DNA of 23,697 nt, from positions 1 through 23,697 of the forward strand of contig JADGIF010000068.1 in NCBI GenBank assembly GCA_018985225.1. Direction: 5' to 3'. Positions 16,340 to 23,697 of this stretch are shown here, piece after piece. The DNA comes from Amoeboradix gromovi. Lineage: Eukaryota; Sanchytriomycota; Sanchytriomycetes; Sanchytriales; Sanchytriaceae. The translations under genes were made by a program, and so were the position numbers. How positions within the stretch are numbered: position 1 is the first letter of the stretch; the number at the start of each line of letters is the position of its first letter. The notes beneath the pieces are model-generated. The model ran no database searches, was not told where the DNA came from, and saw only the letters and a program-made list of their open reading frames with translations.

Positions 16340-19280
16340 CAGACATGCTCGTATCCGTATCCCATTCACTCTCTCCATCTTCCGCATTATCAAATTCAAA
16401 GTTCTCTGTAATGCACTTGTAGCCAATCCCCTCAAATTCTTTGATCTGATCATGCAGTTTGCTCTGTTGTAAAACAATCACAATGGTTGATTCCATTCCA
16501 AAAAGAGGCATAATATACTTAGACAGAGCCTCTATTAAATCCTGCTTCGTTATGTTTGGCAATTCATGTATTACCTCATTTAGCATATCCTTTCTTTTCT
16601 TGCACAATACCGTCCTCTGAAAGCATTTATTAGCAGCGTTATACAATGTCTTCTCTTGAATGGTTTTTGAATATATCAGTGATGATTTGGCACCCTCAAA
16701 CTGCTCAGTTGTCAATAGTTCAGAATTCGAACAATATTCTTCAACTACTTTCTTAGCAGCGATAAGCGCTTTAAATGGATTGTTACATTCACTAATGTAT
16801 AATTCCAACAATCCAGATTCCATTGATGTTGATAAACTACATCCATAAGCAAGTCCAGCCCCTCTTATCTTTCTCCAAAATGGTCCTTCAGTTGTTTCTA
16901 AAAATTCTAGAGTCAATGCTACTAATGGAGTCAACTCATACTTAAAGTTCATTGAGATTTGAATATATCCACTTTCCATTGATTTTGGTGCATAAAAATA
17001 GCATGTATTCAATTTTAAGTCCAAGTACTCTCTAGAGGTCCCGATCTTTAGTTCAATTGGACAAGGCATTGAGATTTTATCAGCTTGATTGTAAACAGAA
17101 GAAAGCTGTTCTTTATTGCCCATATAATGTATCAGAGCACTCGAACGTTGCAATTCCTTAATCACACTATTTAGTTGACTGCAAACCGCTTGAGCATCAG
17201 CATGAATAAGATTTGATGTCATGTGGTGTTGCTTGAATAGGTTGCTGATTGATTTGTTGCTGTTTGTATAATTTCTATAATAGAACAAGCTCTCAGTACA
17301 TAAACTGCCATCTCTCTTAATATTCGACAAATCTTTGCTTAACTTCTGCAGTGCACTTCTGACACGTTCCGGAGTTATATGTAGATCATATATGTTATTG
17401 ATTAAATGGTTTACACCCAGGTAAGCTTTTTTAGCAATTGTGCGGATAGTCAGAACCAAATACTCACCAAAGTATCCGCATTTAAATGAGTCACCATTTA
17501 GTCCACAACTAGAATGGAAGTCTAATGCGTCAGACTCTAACTCATTCAAAACTGATGGTAGATCGATAACTTTTGAATCAATAATTAATTCGCAATTAAA
17601 AAACAAACTGTTAAGCAATGGCAATAGTGACTTGTGATGAATTGACAAGTTTGCTGTATCAATCCATAGTTGTACAGTACTAAACGCAGACTCATAGACA
17701 TCACATTGTAAAAATGGTGCTATTGGAGCCTTGCTAAGCTTGTTAAGAGTTTCTTGAGTCTCGTTGTGTTCTATTTTATACTCTACAGGAAACCTACCAG
17801 TCTCTATGTATAGTGGATTAATTTTCAACTTATAGGACGGAAATTCATGAAATACAGTTGCTGGAACTGGCCTCTCATTGTACTTAATAGCAGAATGTAG
17901 TTTGTCCTTTAACTCCTGCTGTCTTTTACTATACTCGTGTCTCAAGTATTCATTTCTGGCTGATTTTTCACTTTTAATTTTTTTATTTAATTCAATGCTA
18001 GGGGATTGCACCACCACTACACAATGTCTATCGATGATATAATCCTGCAAGATGCCTTGCCAGTATTTCACATCCTTAGTCAATAGAATATTCAGCTCAT
18101 CAATTGGATTGCAATTATCTAACAACTGAGAGTCCTTTAAATACAGGAAATTAGGAATGATTATGTCGAGCAGGCAATGGCTCGGTTTATTCTCTAAATC
18201 GTAAAGTAGTTGATTTTTAACTCTGTTCAGTGCTAAAGTTAGTCTGTTAAAGTCAATAGTGTGGTTTTTTATTAACTGTTGCATTTTGGTGTGGATCTCA
18301 TGTAATAGATCAACGGATACATCGTTACATATAACATAATAATTAGGGACTATTCTGTAGTCCATGTGCGCATCTACGCTGCTGCAATAACTGTTCAACT
18401 CGGTAAAATAATGTTGTAACAAACTAGCTGATGAATCAGTCAAATAAACTAATATCATTGAAATGCTGTTATTAACAAGAGTGTCTGTGATATCTTCAGT
18501 CAGCCAAGAGATGCTTACATTCCCTACATCTTCAATCGCATTTGGAAATAAAATGGATTTTGATGTCGACTGCGATAATGGTTTAATTGCAACGTCAGAC
18601 CAGGGTTTTTCAGGTAAAGGTAACACATCGCCAGCGACCTCGTCTAACTTGAGAATTAACTCGTCCAACTTGTCATCGGGATATGTGCCGCAAATGATTA
18701 GAAGTGTGCGATTAGGATGGTAATATTTGGTGTGATAATTAACAATTTCTGACAGAGAGAGTTTTTGAATATCGCTTGTTAAACCGCCGCACTCATATAT
18801 GTAAGGGCTATTTGGATAGACTTGTTTTAGTATCTCGTGTTGTAAAATATCATCAGCACTGTTCTCACGCGCTTCCATTTCGCAATAAACAACGCCAGCA
18901 TCCTTAAACTCAGGAGTTATATGGTGAACCTCTGTCATATAAGCAGAATCTGTCATCGTAGGATGCAAAATATGATCATAATACACAGGTAACAATAAGT
19001 GTAATCCCTCCCAGCTAACAGTATCAAGAGTATACGCTGTATGATCTACGTCAGTCCAAGCATTGGTGCCATTGGCGTAACACCTGTTAGCTAAAACGTC
19101 CAATATTCCTTTAAATGGATATCTTTTTGACCCCATAAATATCTTATGCTCTAGGCAATGAGCATGGCCTTTATTATTAATACCCTCGGTAGGGATCACA
19201 AAAGTACTTGAAGCAATAAGAGAAGGATACTTCACATGCACAATTTTCGAATATTTTCCAACTTTAACGTTGATTTGCAT
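16335..19280 (-). CDS. M16C zinc metallopeptidase of the YOL098C (Sdd3)/C05D11.1 type (981 aa)
   Basis: This is a pitrilysin/presequence-protease relative. The inverted zinc motif HxxEH is H41-C-L-E44-H45, in the context GHAHCLEHKIFMGSKRYPFKG. The distal Glu ligand is probably E134 in GVVYCEMEARENS. The blocks NGTNAWTDVDHTAYTLDT (70-87), LLLPVYYDHILHPTMTD and CGGLTSDIQKLS then IVNYHTKYYHPNRTLLIICG define the YOL098C subgroup rather than PreP/Cym1 or insulin-degrading enzyme. The length matches the yeast member (about 1037). Four M16-like repeats are expected; the C-terminal half is divergent, as usual. The acidic, Ser/Thr tail (NAEDGESEWDTDTSMSE) is distinctive. There is no targeting sequence: the protein starts directly in the first strand, which suggests cytosolic location. 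Substrates of this subgroup are not well defined. Confidence 0.93.
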   Translation of the reverse strand: MQINVKVGKYSKIVHVKYPSLIASSTFVIPTEGINNKGHAHCLEHKIFMGSKRYPFKGILDVLANRCYANGTNAWTDVDHTAYTLDTVSWEGLHLLLPVYYDHILHPTMTDSAYMTEVHHITPEFKDAGVVYCEMEARENSADDILQHEILKQVYPNSPYIYECGGLTSDIQKLSLSEIVNYHTKYYHPNRTLLIICGTYPDDKLDELILKLDEVAGDVLPLPEKPWSDVAIKPLSQSTSKSILFPNAIEDVGNVSISWLTEDITDTLVNNSISMILVYLTDSSASLLQHYFTELNSYCSSVDAHMDYRIVPNYYVICNDVSVDLLHEIHTKMQQLIKNHTIDFNRLTLALNRVKNQLLYDLENKPSHCLLDIIIPNFLYLKDSQLLDNCNPIDELNILLTKDVKYWQGILQDYIIDRHCVVVVQSPSIELNKKIKSEKSARNEYLRHEYSKRQQELKDKLHSAIKYNERPVPATVFHEFPSYKLKINPLYIETGRFPVEYKIEHNETQETLNKLSKAPIAPFLQCDVYESAFSTVQLWIDTANLSIHHKSLLPLLNSLFFNCELIIDSKVIDLPSVLNELESDALDFHSSCGLNGDSFKCGYFGEYLVLTIRTIAKKAYLGVNHLINNIYDLHITPERVRSALQKLSKDLSNIKRDGSLCTESLFYYRNYTNSNKSISNLFKQHHMTSNLIHADAQAVCSQLNSVIKELQRSSALIHYMGNKEQLSSVYNQADKISMPCPIELKIGTSREYLDLKLNTCYFYAPKSMESGYIQISMNFKYELTPLVALTLEFLETTEGPFWRKIRGAGLAYGCSLSTSMESGLLELYISECNNPFKALIAAKKVVEEYCSNSELLTTEQFEGAKSSLIYSKTIQEKTLYNAANKCFQRTVLCKKRKDMLNEVIHELPNITKQDLIEALSKYIMPLFGMESTIVIVLQQSKLHDQIKEFEGIGYKCITENFEFDNAEDGESEWDTDTSMSE

Positions 19281-19390
19281 GTTTGAATAAACCCCATCTT
19301 TTTATATTAATCAGAGGATACTTAAATAACTACTGGGCTGATGGTAAGAAGTGTAAATGCAGTGCATCTTAATGCACGACTAGGCCCATA
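19281..19390. promoter_or_regulatory. Shared divergent promoter with nested TGCAT palindromes
   Basis: 110 bp separate the M16C and PEMT-like starts. TTTTTATATT at 19300-19309 is TATA-like for the minus gene. Next to the plus gene, ATGCAGTGCAT (19357-19367) and GTGCATCTTAATGCAC (19362-19377, 6-bp arms) share one arm. The result is three TGCAT/ATGCA half-sites within 25 bp, ending 13 bp before the ATG at 19391. This could be a regulator site or a hairpin in the leader. Confidence 0.35.
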
Positions 19391-19906
19391 ATGTTGTTAC
19401 AAGTTTTGAAGTATGTTTTCTTTCATGGTTCGTATTTAACGGGTAATTATATATACGCAAAGAAAAACATTAACAAATATAAATCTATTCTAACTACCAT
19501 GTATTTGACTTTTGATTTCGCAATATTAATGGATGTATTGGAATTGGAACAAGATACTATGCAGTTCATCGGATCGCTATGGACAGTAATCAGCTTTTTG
19601 ACAATTTTAAGTGGTTCCTTGTTAATTTTAGCTAGCGCAAAGATATGTCAAGATAAAATGTATGTACATGGCTTTAGACCATTTAGAGGTGGCATCTATG
19701 AGCATTTAACTGATCCATTTTACTACGGTAAAGCCTTGCTATTACTTGGAATCTCCATTAACAACCAATCATTAGCTGGCGTGTTAACCTCTTCGTTTTT
19801 ATACGCTTTGAGCAACATGGGCGTAGCACTTGTTGAGAAGAATACAATAAATGCTTGGATTACAAACTTTGGCAAAAGAAGAGATTCCAAAACTTCTAAA
19901 GAATAG
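19391..19906 (+). CDS. PEMT/Opi3-like membrane protein with degenerate SAM motifs (171 aa)
   Basis: Opi3/PEMT methylates phosphatidylethanolamine derivatives to phosphatidylcholine in the ER. This protein is multi-pass: hydrophobic segments near 38-52, 60-82, 112-126 and 128-147. From residue 94 on it follows the family register: GFRPF, then DPFYYGKALLLLG (108-120) against family NPMYVGSTLxFLG, then SLAGVLTSSFLYALS (127-141) against SPAGLLLxAxVY. The two SAM-binding features are weak. The GDYFG-type glycine motif before GF is absent (KICQDKMYV instead), and the Glu-Glu pair is E149-K150. It is also shorter than Opi3 (206). It could be a divergent or inactive methyltransferase, or another relative of the isoprenylcysteine/phospholipid methyltransferase fold. 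AATAAA follows the TAG by 5 nt. Confidence 0.5.
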   Translation: MLLQVLKYVFFHGSYLTGNYIYAKKNINKYKSILTTMYLTFDFAILMDVLELEQDTMQFIGSLWTVISFLTILSGSLLILASAKICQDKMYVHGFRPFRGGIYEHLTDPFYYGKALLLLGISINNQSLAGVLTSSFLYALSNMGVALVEKNTINAWITNFGKRRDSKTSKE

Positions 19907-19931
19907 GAAACAATAAATCAAGTACAAGTTG
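19907..19931. terminator. Convergent 3' ends of the PEMT-like gene and MEF2 (25 bp)
   Basis: AATAAA (19912-19917) lies 5 nt after the plus-strand TAG stop. I see no AATAAA for MEF2 within the spacer; its signal must be a variant or lie inside the opposite gene. Confidence 0.5.
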
Positions 19932-21836
19932 TCAATTTACTTTTGAAAATTTAAGCAATGTCGCTGTAAATGTTCCTTTTCCATTAGTTAAAGTTCTCAA
20001 CTTTGTAGAATAACCTTGTAATTCACGCAACGGTATGTTTGCAGTTATTGGTTCGTTAGATATTATGTCACCTTTTCTCCTTGCTATGTCAGCTAATACT
20101 GCTCCAGTGTTATCAGCACTTTCTATGCAAACATTCATCAAGGGTTCATACTTGTCAAACCGATTTATATTGTTAGCCAGGTGCAAGCCAAAAGACTTTT
20201 CAATCGCGTCGTTGTATTTTCCAGTGTCGTCCTTATAATTACTGGAGAATCTGAAATCCGCTAATTTAAATTTGGTACCCACGACCTTGAATGTTAGCTT
20301 TTCCTGCAGCATCCTGTTTATTGAGCTCTGCATGTGCTCTACGAGATATTTAAAATCGTGCTCAATAATCAGTTCATTGGATAAATCATCATCATCATTA
20401 AAGCAATCTGATTTTAGTATTGGGCCCATTTCGATTTTATATTCCACCGTATACTCTCTCTGTGATGCACTAAATGTATAGCTGCAGTTGGACTCTGATT
20501 GTACAGCTTTAAATACTGACTTAATACGCATTGGCCCGAAATCAAAATTGCCTTTTGATAAGTTGTACAGTTTGTCTTGTAATATTTCAGCATGCAGTTC
20601 GCCCATGCACCCAATAATCCATGAAGAGTCAGCTTTATCGACAGAAATACTTGGATCTTCTAGTTGAAGGATTTCAATTGCATTTTCGGAATCTCGTGAA
20701 TCCTTCTTAGATTTGAGTGTAGCAGAAAAAAAGAAAACTTGAGAAGGAATATGCAGCAACTCCACATGGCTGCAAAATTTATCACTTGATATTATATCAC
20801 CAACTTTGACATTCCTAAGTCCTGTCACGATTCCAATCTCACCGCTTTCAATCGAATCTATTTCTTCAATAATTCTACCAAAAGATCTCTGAATTCTCTG
20901 AATCTGGACCTTTGACTTAGTTCTGCTGTTGTACAGTTCTGTTGATTTCATAATCTTAGTACCTTTGTTTTTAACGAAATATTGAAACCCTCGCTGCATG
21001 TCGTGTTGTATTTTGAAAACCACGGCATAAGGGTGTTGGTGATCCACACTCGGAAAGGGCAGCCAATCTACAACAGCATCTAGTAAATTAGTGACCCCAA
21101 GATTTTTTGAAGCCGATCCAAATAAGACTGGATTTGCAAGACCGTTTATAGTTTGTTTTCTGATACATTTGTTCAAGAATTCAGTAGTAATTTCTCTATT
21201 CTCCAGAACTAGGTTAATGAGGTCCTCGTCAAAGTTGCATAACGAATCTATCATTTCTGACCTCAAATCATGCTCCTGTTTTACGAGCGAAATAATTTGA
21301 GTGAATGGTGACGGAACCTTCTCTTTTTCGGGATAATTTGTATTATTAAAAACAGGAGCCTGGGTTATCAAAGGAAACCCTATTGAATTAAGTGATTTCA
21401 TAGTGTTTCTCCAATTCACACCATCCCTGTCCATTTTGTTTATAAAAAATAAGCAAGGTATGTTTTTGAGTTTAGCCTGACGGAAAATCTTTTCAGTTTG
21501 TACCTGTACACCGTGAATTGAGTCTATTAAACAAATGCAGCCATCTATGCCTAAAAACGCCATTTCGTTTTCAACATTAAAATCAATATGACCGGGAAGA
21601 TCAATTAAGTTTATTTTATGACCGTTGTAATGTATTTGGGCAGTAGCACCATTAACTGTAATTCCTCGTCTCTTTTCAATTGGTAAAAAGTCTAATACTG
21701 TATTCTTCCCATCAACAGACCCTGCTTTACTTATTGCACCAGTTACTTCTAAAAATCTCTCGCACAGCGTAGTTTTGCCGCCGTCTATATGTGCAATTAT
21801 CCCAAGGTTACGAATTTTCTGGATCCGAGCAAACAT
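19932..21836 (-). CDS. MEF2: Mitochondrial elongation factor G2 (ribosome recycling GTPase), 634 aa
   Basis: EF-G2mt works with the recycling factor RRF to split mitochondrial ribosomes after termination. The GTPase domain opens at once: G1 AHIDGGKTT (15-23; AHIDAGKTT is usual), G2 RGIT (57-60), G3 DLPGH (79-83; DTPGH is usual), G4 NKMD (133-136) and G5 GSAS (240-243). EF-G2 rather than EF-G1 is indicated by PSQVFFFSAT (364-373), the counterpart of GFM2 PEPVFF, followed by LEDPSISV and the CMGELHAEI block. Domain IV-V follows, ending in RTLTNGKGTFTATLLKF. It is short against yeast Mef2 (819). Only about ten residues precede the G domain, so a normal presequence is absent. No ATG occurs on this strand for about 190 nt upstream, and an in-frame TAA is close by. 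Confidence 0.88.
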   Translation of the reverse strand: MFARIQKIRNLGIIAHIDGGKTTLCERFLEVTGAISKAGSVDGKNTVLDFLPIEKRRGITVNGATAQIHYNGHKINLIDLPGHIDFNVENEMAFLGIDGCICLIDSIHGVQVQTEKIFRQAKLKNIPCLFFINKMDRDGVNWRNTMKSLNSIGFPLITQAPVFNNTNYPEKEKVPSPFTQIISLVKQEHDLRSEMIDSLCNFDEDLINLVLENREITTEFLNKCIRKQTINGLANPVLFGSASKNLGVTNLLDAVVDWLPFPSVDHQHPYAVVFKIQHDMQRGFQYFVKNKGTKIMKSTELYNSRTKSKVQIQRIQRSFGRIIEEIDSIESGEIGIVTGLRNVKVGDIISSDKFCSHVELLHIPSQVFFFSATLKSKKDSRDSENAIEILQLEDPSISVDKADSSWIIGCMGELHAEILQDKLYNLSKGNFDFGPMRIKSVFKAVQSESNCSYTFSASQREYTVEYKIEMGPILKSDCFNDDDDLSNELIIEHDFKYLVEHMQSSINRMLQEKLTFKVVGTKFKLADFRFSSNYKDDTGKYNDAIEKSFGLHLANNINRFDKYEPLMNVCIESADNTGAVLADIARRKGDIISNEPITANIPLRELQGYSTKLRTLTNGKGTFTATLLKFSKVN

Positions 21837-22045
21837 TGTAGGTCTTTATAACCTGGTTTCACTATCCCTGTGCAATCAAAGACCTTTCAAAAATAAATTG
21901 AAATGGCTTGCTCAAAAACTTTAATTTGCAATTTAATTGTTGCAGGGCTTGCCGATTACTGGATTGGTTGAAAATTGATTGGATGCTTGCAAAAACTGTG
22001 ATTGGTGTCTGGTATTAATTTCCAATATATTTGTACCGAAGTAAA
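21837..22045. promoter_or_regulatory. Divergent promoter with three CCAAT boxes
   Basis: The 209 bp between the MEF2 start and the start at 22046 contain ATTGG (CCAAT on the minus strand) at 21963-21967, 21978-21982 and 22001-22005. CCAAT boxes are bound by NF-Y/HAP, which in fungi drives respiratory genes. That would suit a mitochondrial factor, but this is inference. GCTTGCTCA at 21906-21914 also occurs upstream of CHM7. A short ATG frame (21983) ends in TAA at 22016. Confidence 0.45.
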
Positions 22046-23148
22046 ATGAATAAATTAGACAAAGCCCTCATGAGATCCATGAAAAATGTAACTCAAGTAC
22101 GATTAGGAAAACTAGCTTCCTCAGGCTTGCTAGTAGACTTTTGTATTTATATTGCCCAAGACGACAACGAGGAGTATTACAAGCTGAATGATATTGAGGT
22201 TTTACTAGGAGTCAGAGATGTGAAGAACACTATTAATACCGAGAATCTTCTTGAATATGATAACAGTTATTTGGTCCAAAGAAACGCGTTGAAAATGCTT
22301 ACCGAAACGATGGATTTGAAAAGCAAGCAAATTTTAACGTATGACCTGGAAGACTTTAACAACGGAAAAGCTCGTCAATTTCTATGTGCGCTTCCAAATT
22401 TCACGCCAGTTGATCCCATAATTGTCAAATCTTTTGCTATTGGAGGACACAAAAGATCTTCACCATCATCTGATGAAGAAAATATAATGAGAAAAAAAAT
22501 GAGAATTGGAAACGAGTTGACTATTGATGTCAAGCAATCTACGGAAAGTCTGCCTTCCTTGAGTAACATGTTGGACAGTTCTGGAATGCGAAGACAATCT
22601 GTCTCAGAAGACGCCCCAAATCGACGGAAATCGGCCGTTCAAGACGAATTGAGGAATATTTCCCAATTAAAACAACAGATGTACATGAAACGGACAATGG
22701 CACCATTTGGATTGAATACTGCTATGAATCCTGATTTGCTCACACCGTCAAAATCATCACCCGCCATTTCTATAAATGGCATGTCTCAACAGGGATCCAC
22801 GCCTACGAGTGGAAGTCCAAAACCTACCGTTAAGCAGATGTTTTTGCCAATGTTTGACAAGTTGTGTGAATACATGGATGCGCAGACTTCAAGAATCGAT
22901 GTATCTTTAGCAGCCAGTAGAAATTGTGAAAAGGGCTTGTTTGACATAAGAAAGCAGTTTAAAGATTTTGCAGACAACATGAATGGTAAACTATTACTTA
23001 TTTAGGAAATTTTTTAGTTGAATTAAAGAAGATTCTTGTGACTGTAGATTCCAGATTAAGGAAACTGGAGAGAGCGTCTTTAATGCAAACGCCTTCTTCT
23101 GATGAAATGAAGTTTTTCGCAACCAGGAAAAGCTCCATGAGAGAGTAA
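22046..23148 (+). CDS. Unrecognised protein with BRO-N-like N-terminus and C-terminal coiled coil, two exons (360 aa)
   Basis: Exon 1 is 22046-22985 and exon 2 is 23006-23148, joined through a 20-nt phase-1 intron; the frame then runs 47 more codons to TAA. I cannot name the gene. Residues about 30-100 (DFCIYIAQDD...YYKLNDIEVLLGVRDVKNTI...YLVQRNALKML) follow the strand-helix order of BRO-N/KilA-N-type DNA-binding domains (wF-x2-DIA-x-LG...l-x3-gL). This is a weak resemblance. Residues 135-260 are Ser/Pro/Gln-rich and disordered, with a basic cluster RKKMR (149-153). The last 100 residues, including the exon-2 part FLVELKKILVTVDSRLRKLE, look helical. A transcription or chromatin factor is plausible. 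The frame is open to a TTG at 22031, but 22046 is its first ATG. AATAAA (23147-23152) overlaps the stop. Confidence 0.6.
22986..23005 (+). other. 20-nt intron in the BRO-N-like gene
   Basis: The sequence GTAAACTATTACTTATTTAG interrupts a Gly codon (G|GA). If retained, its own terminal TAG is an in-frame stop. Removal extends the protein by a helical segment ending at a stop that overlaps AATAAA. Length, GTAA donor and ATTTAG end match the ARMC8 intron at 13216-13235. Confidence 0.72.
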
Positions 23149-23697
23149 TAAATATTTGTTTTTATTTGGAACACCGCTGCAAAAACTGGACCAAATCTTG
23201 TTGAAGTACCCAATAGTTCATAACCTAGATATTGCGTGACAGTTGTATCTTGTATGCTAATTGGTCCTTTATTTTTTGGTAAATAGCATTATATTGATAA
23301 TTGGTTAATTATCTTCATCCCCTTTTACAGCTGAGCGTGGTGGGCACTGTTTAGGCGTCTTCAAAATGGCCAGAGCTCTTTTTAAGGTCTTCTTAGGTAC
23401 GAATATTGAAAAACTTAAGAAGTGTTAGAGACCATATTGCAGCAAGGAACATAAGTATGTATATGTTTATTCAAGCTGGCATCAGGGTATTCGAAGCGGG
23501 CGTAATCTCTGCAACGGAGCGACAAGCATTGCCGGTTTCTGTGTGGAAACTCTCGATTTTCTCGAATAATGACACGTTAAGGATAAATACCATACCAATA
23601 ATGGGACACCAAATATAAAAACTAGACTAACTCGTTTTTAAAGGAGGTGCTCCATACGGAGGAAATGCTATCATTAATAAAAGATCTTCTTCTATTA
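23149..23697. other. Right-end region without an assignable gene
   Basis: Two AATTGGT boxes (CCAAT type) at 23259-23265 and 23299-23305 suggest a promoter for a plus-strand gene. Two starts are possible. One is the ATG at 23366, a frame of 20 codons (MARALFKVFLG...) ending at TAG 23426. The other is the ATG at 23665, whose frame (MLSLIKDLLLL) runs off the window. An open stretch at 23406-23618 has no early ATG and no family I recognise. It contains GTATGT...CAAG (21 nt, 23456-23476) and GTAATC...GGAG (18 nt, 23501-23518), which could be in-frame short introns. I cannot build a convincing model from these parts. Confidence 0.3.

Noticed and set aside
16238-16477. A 79-residue minus-strand ORF overlapping the end of the M16C gene
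   Set aside because: It lies in another frame of two confident genes and has no features of its own.
23406-23618. A 70-residue frame with a GIRVFE stretch recalling the C-terminus of Trm4/NSUN methyltransferases
   Set aside because: No catalytic domain lies upstream, the frame lacks an early ATG, and the similarity covers only a few residues.
1-23697. CRISPR arrays, insertion sequences, transposon terminal repeats or viral gene clusters
   Set aside because: I found no regularly spaced repeats, transposase or integrase motifs, or capsid or polymerase genes; all confident genes are ordinary eukaryotic housekeeping families.

Overview
The window is nuclear DNA of a compact, AT-rich eukaryote, almost certainly a fungus. 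The genes are long, mostly unbroken ORFs with eukaryotic families throughout: Furry/Tao3, Nog1, a gamma-tubulin complex protein, CHMP7, ARMC8/Gid5, an M16C peptidase and mitochondrial EF-G2. There is one split-promoter tRNA-Lys. All three standard stop codons are used. A membrane protein of a type I know only from fungi, together with the Tao3/Mor2-like gene, points to Fungi. Very short introns, short convergent spacers and poly(A) signals that overlap stop codons recall microsporidia and their relatives. A mitochondrial translation factor argues against a canonical microsporidian. An early-diverging (Rozella/Mitosporidium/Paramicrosporidium-like) fungus would fit, but this placement is inference.

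Layout. 1-121: upstream region of a 2153-residue Furry/Tao3 scaffold (+, 122-6583). It runs convergently, with a 23-bp spacer, into the NOG1 GTPase (-, 6607-8376). 8377-9642 is a gene-poor stretch holding an 82-residue ORF, a small two-finger C2H2 ORF with a damaged first finger, and a trail of decayed finger-like modules. tRNA-Lys(UUU) follows (-, 9643-9716). Then come a gamma-tubulin complex component (-, 9767-11392), divergent from CHM7 (+, 11592-12776); ARMC8/GID5 (-, 12808-14714, two exons); two small doubtful minus-strand genes (14665-14949 and 15137-15311); a fungal-type membrane protein (+, 15367-16296); an M16C metallopeptidase (-, 16335-19280); a PEMT-like membrane protein (+, 19391-19906); mitochondrial EF-G2/MEF2 (-, 19932-21836); and a nuclear-looking protein with a BRO-N-like N-terminus (+, 22046-23148, two exons). 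23149-23697 has no gene I can assign.

There is no operon logic here; genes pair head-to-head across shared 110-210 bp promoters and tail-to-tail across 23-38 bp spacers. The most striking observation is ultrashort splicing. Two genes each need removal of a 20-nt GT...AG intron to restore their reading frame. In ARMC8 this reconnects the protein to its recognisable C-terminal repeats. A third, 19-nt intron is plausible in a tiny gene at 15137-15311. Other points of interest are the decaying zinc-finger tract, an EF-G2mt with almost no targeting sequence, a methyltransferase-like protein lacking the usual SAM motifs, and an NDR-kinase consensus site in the Furry homologue.
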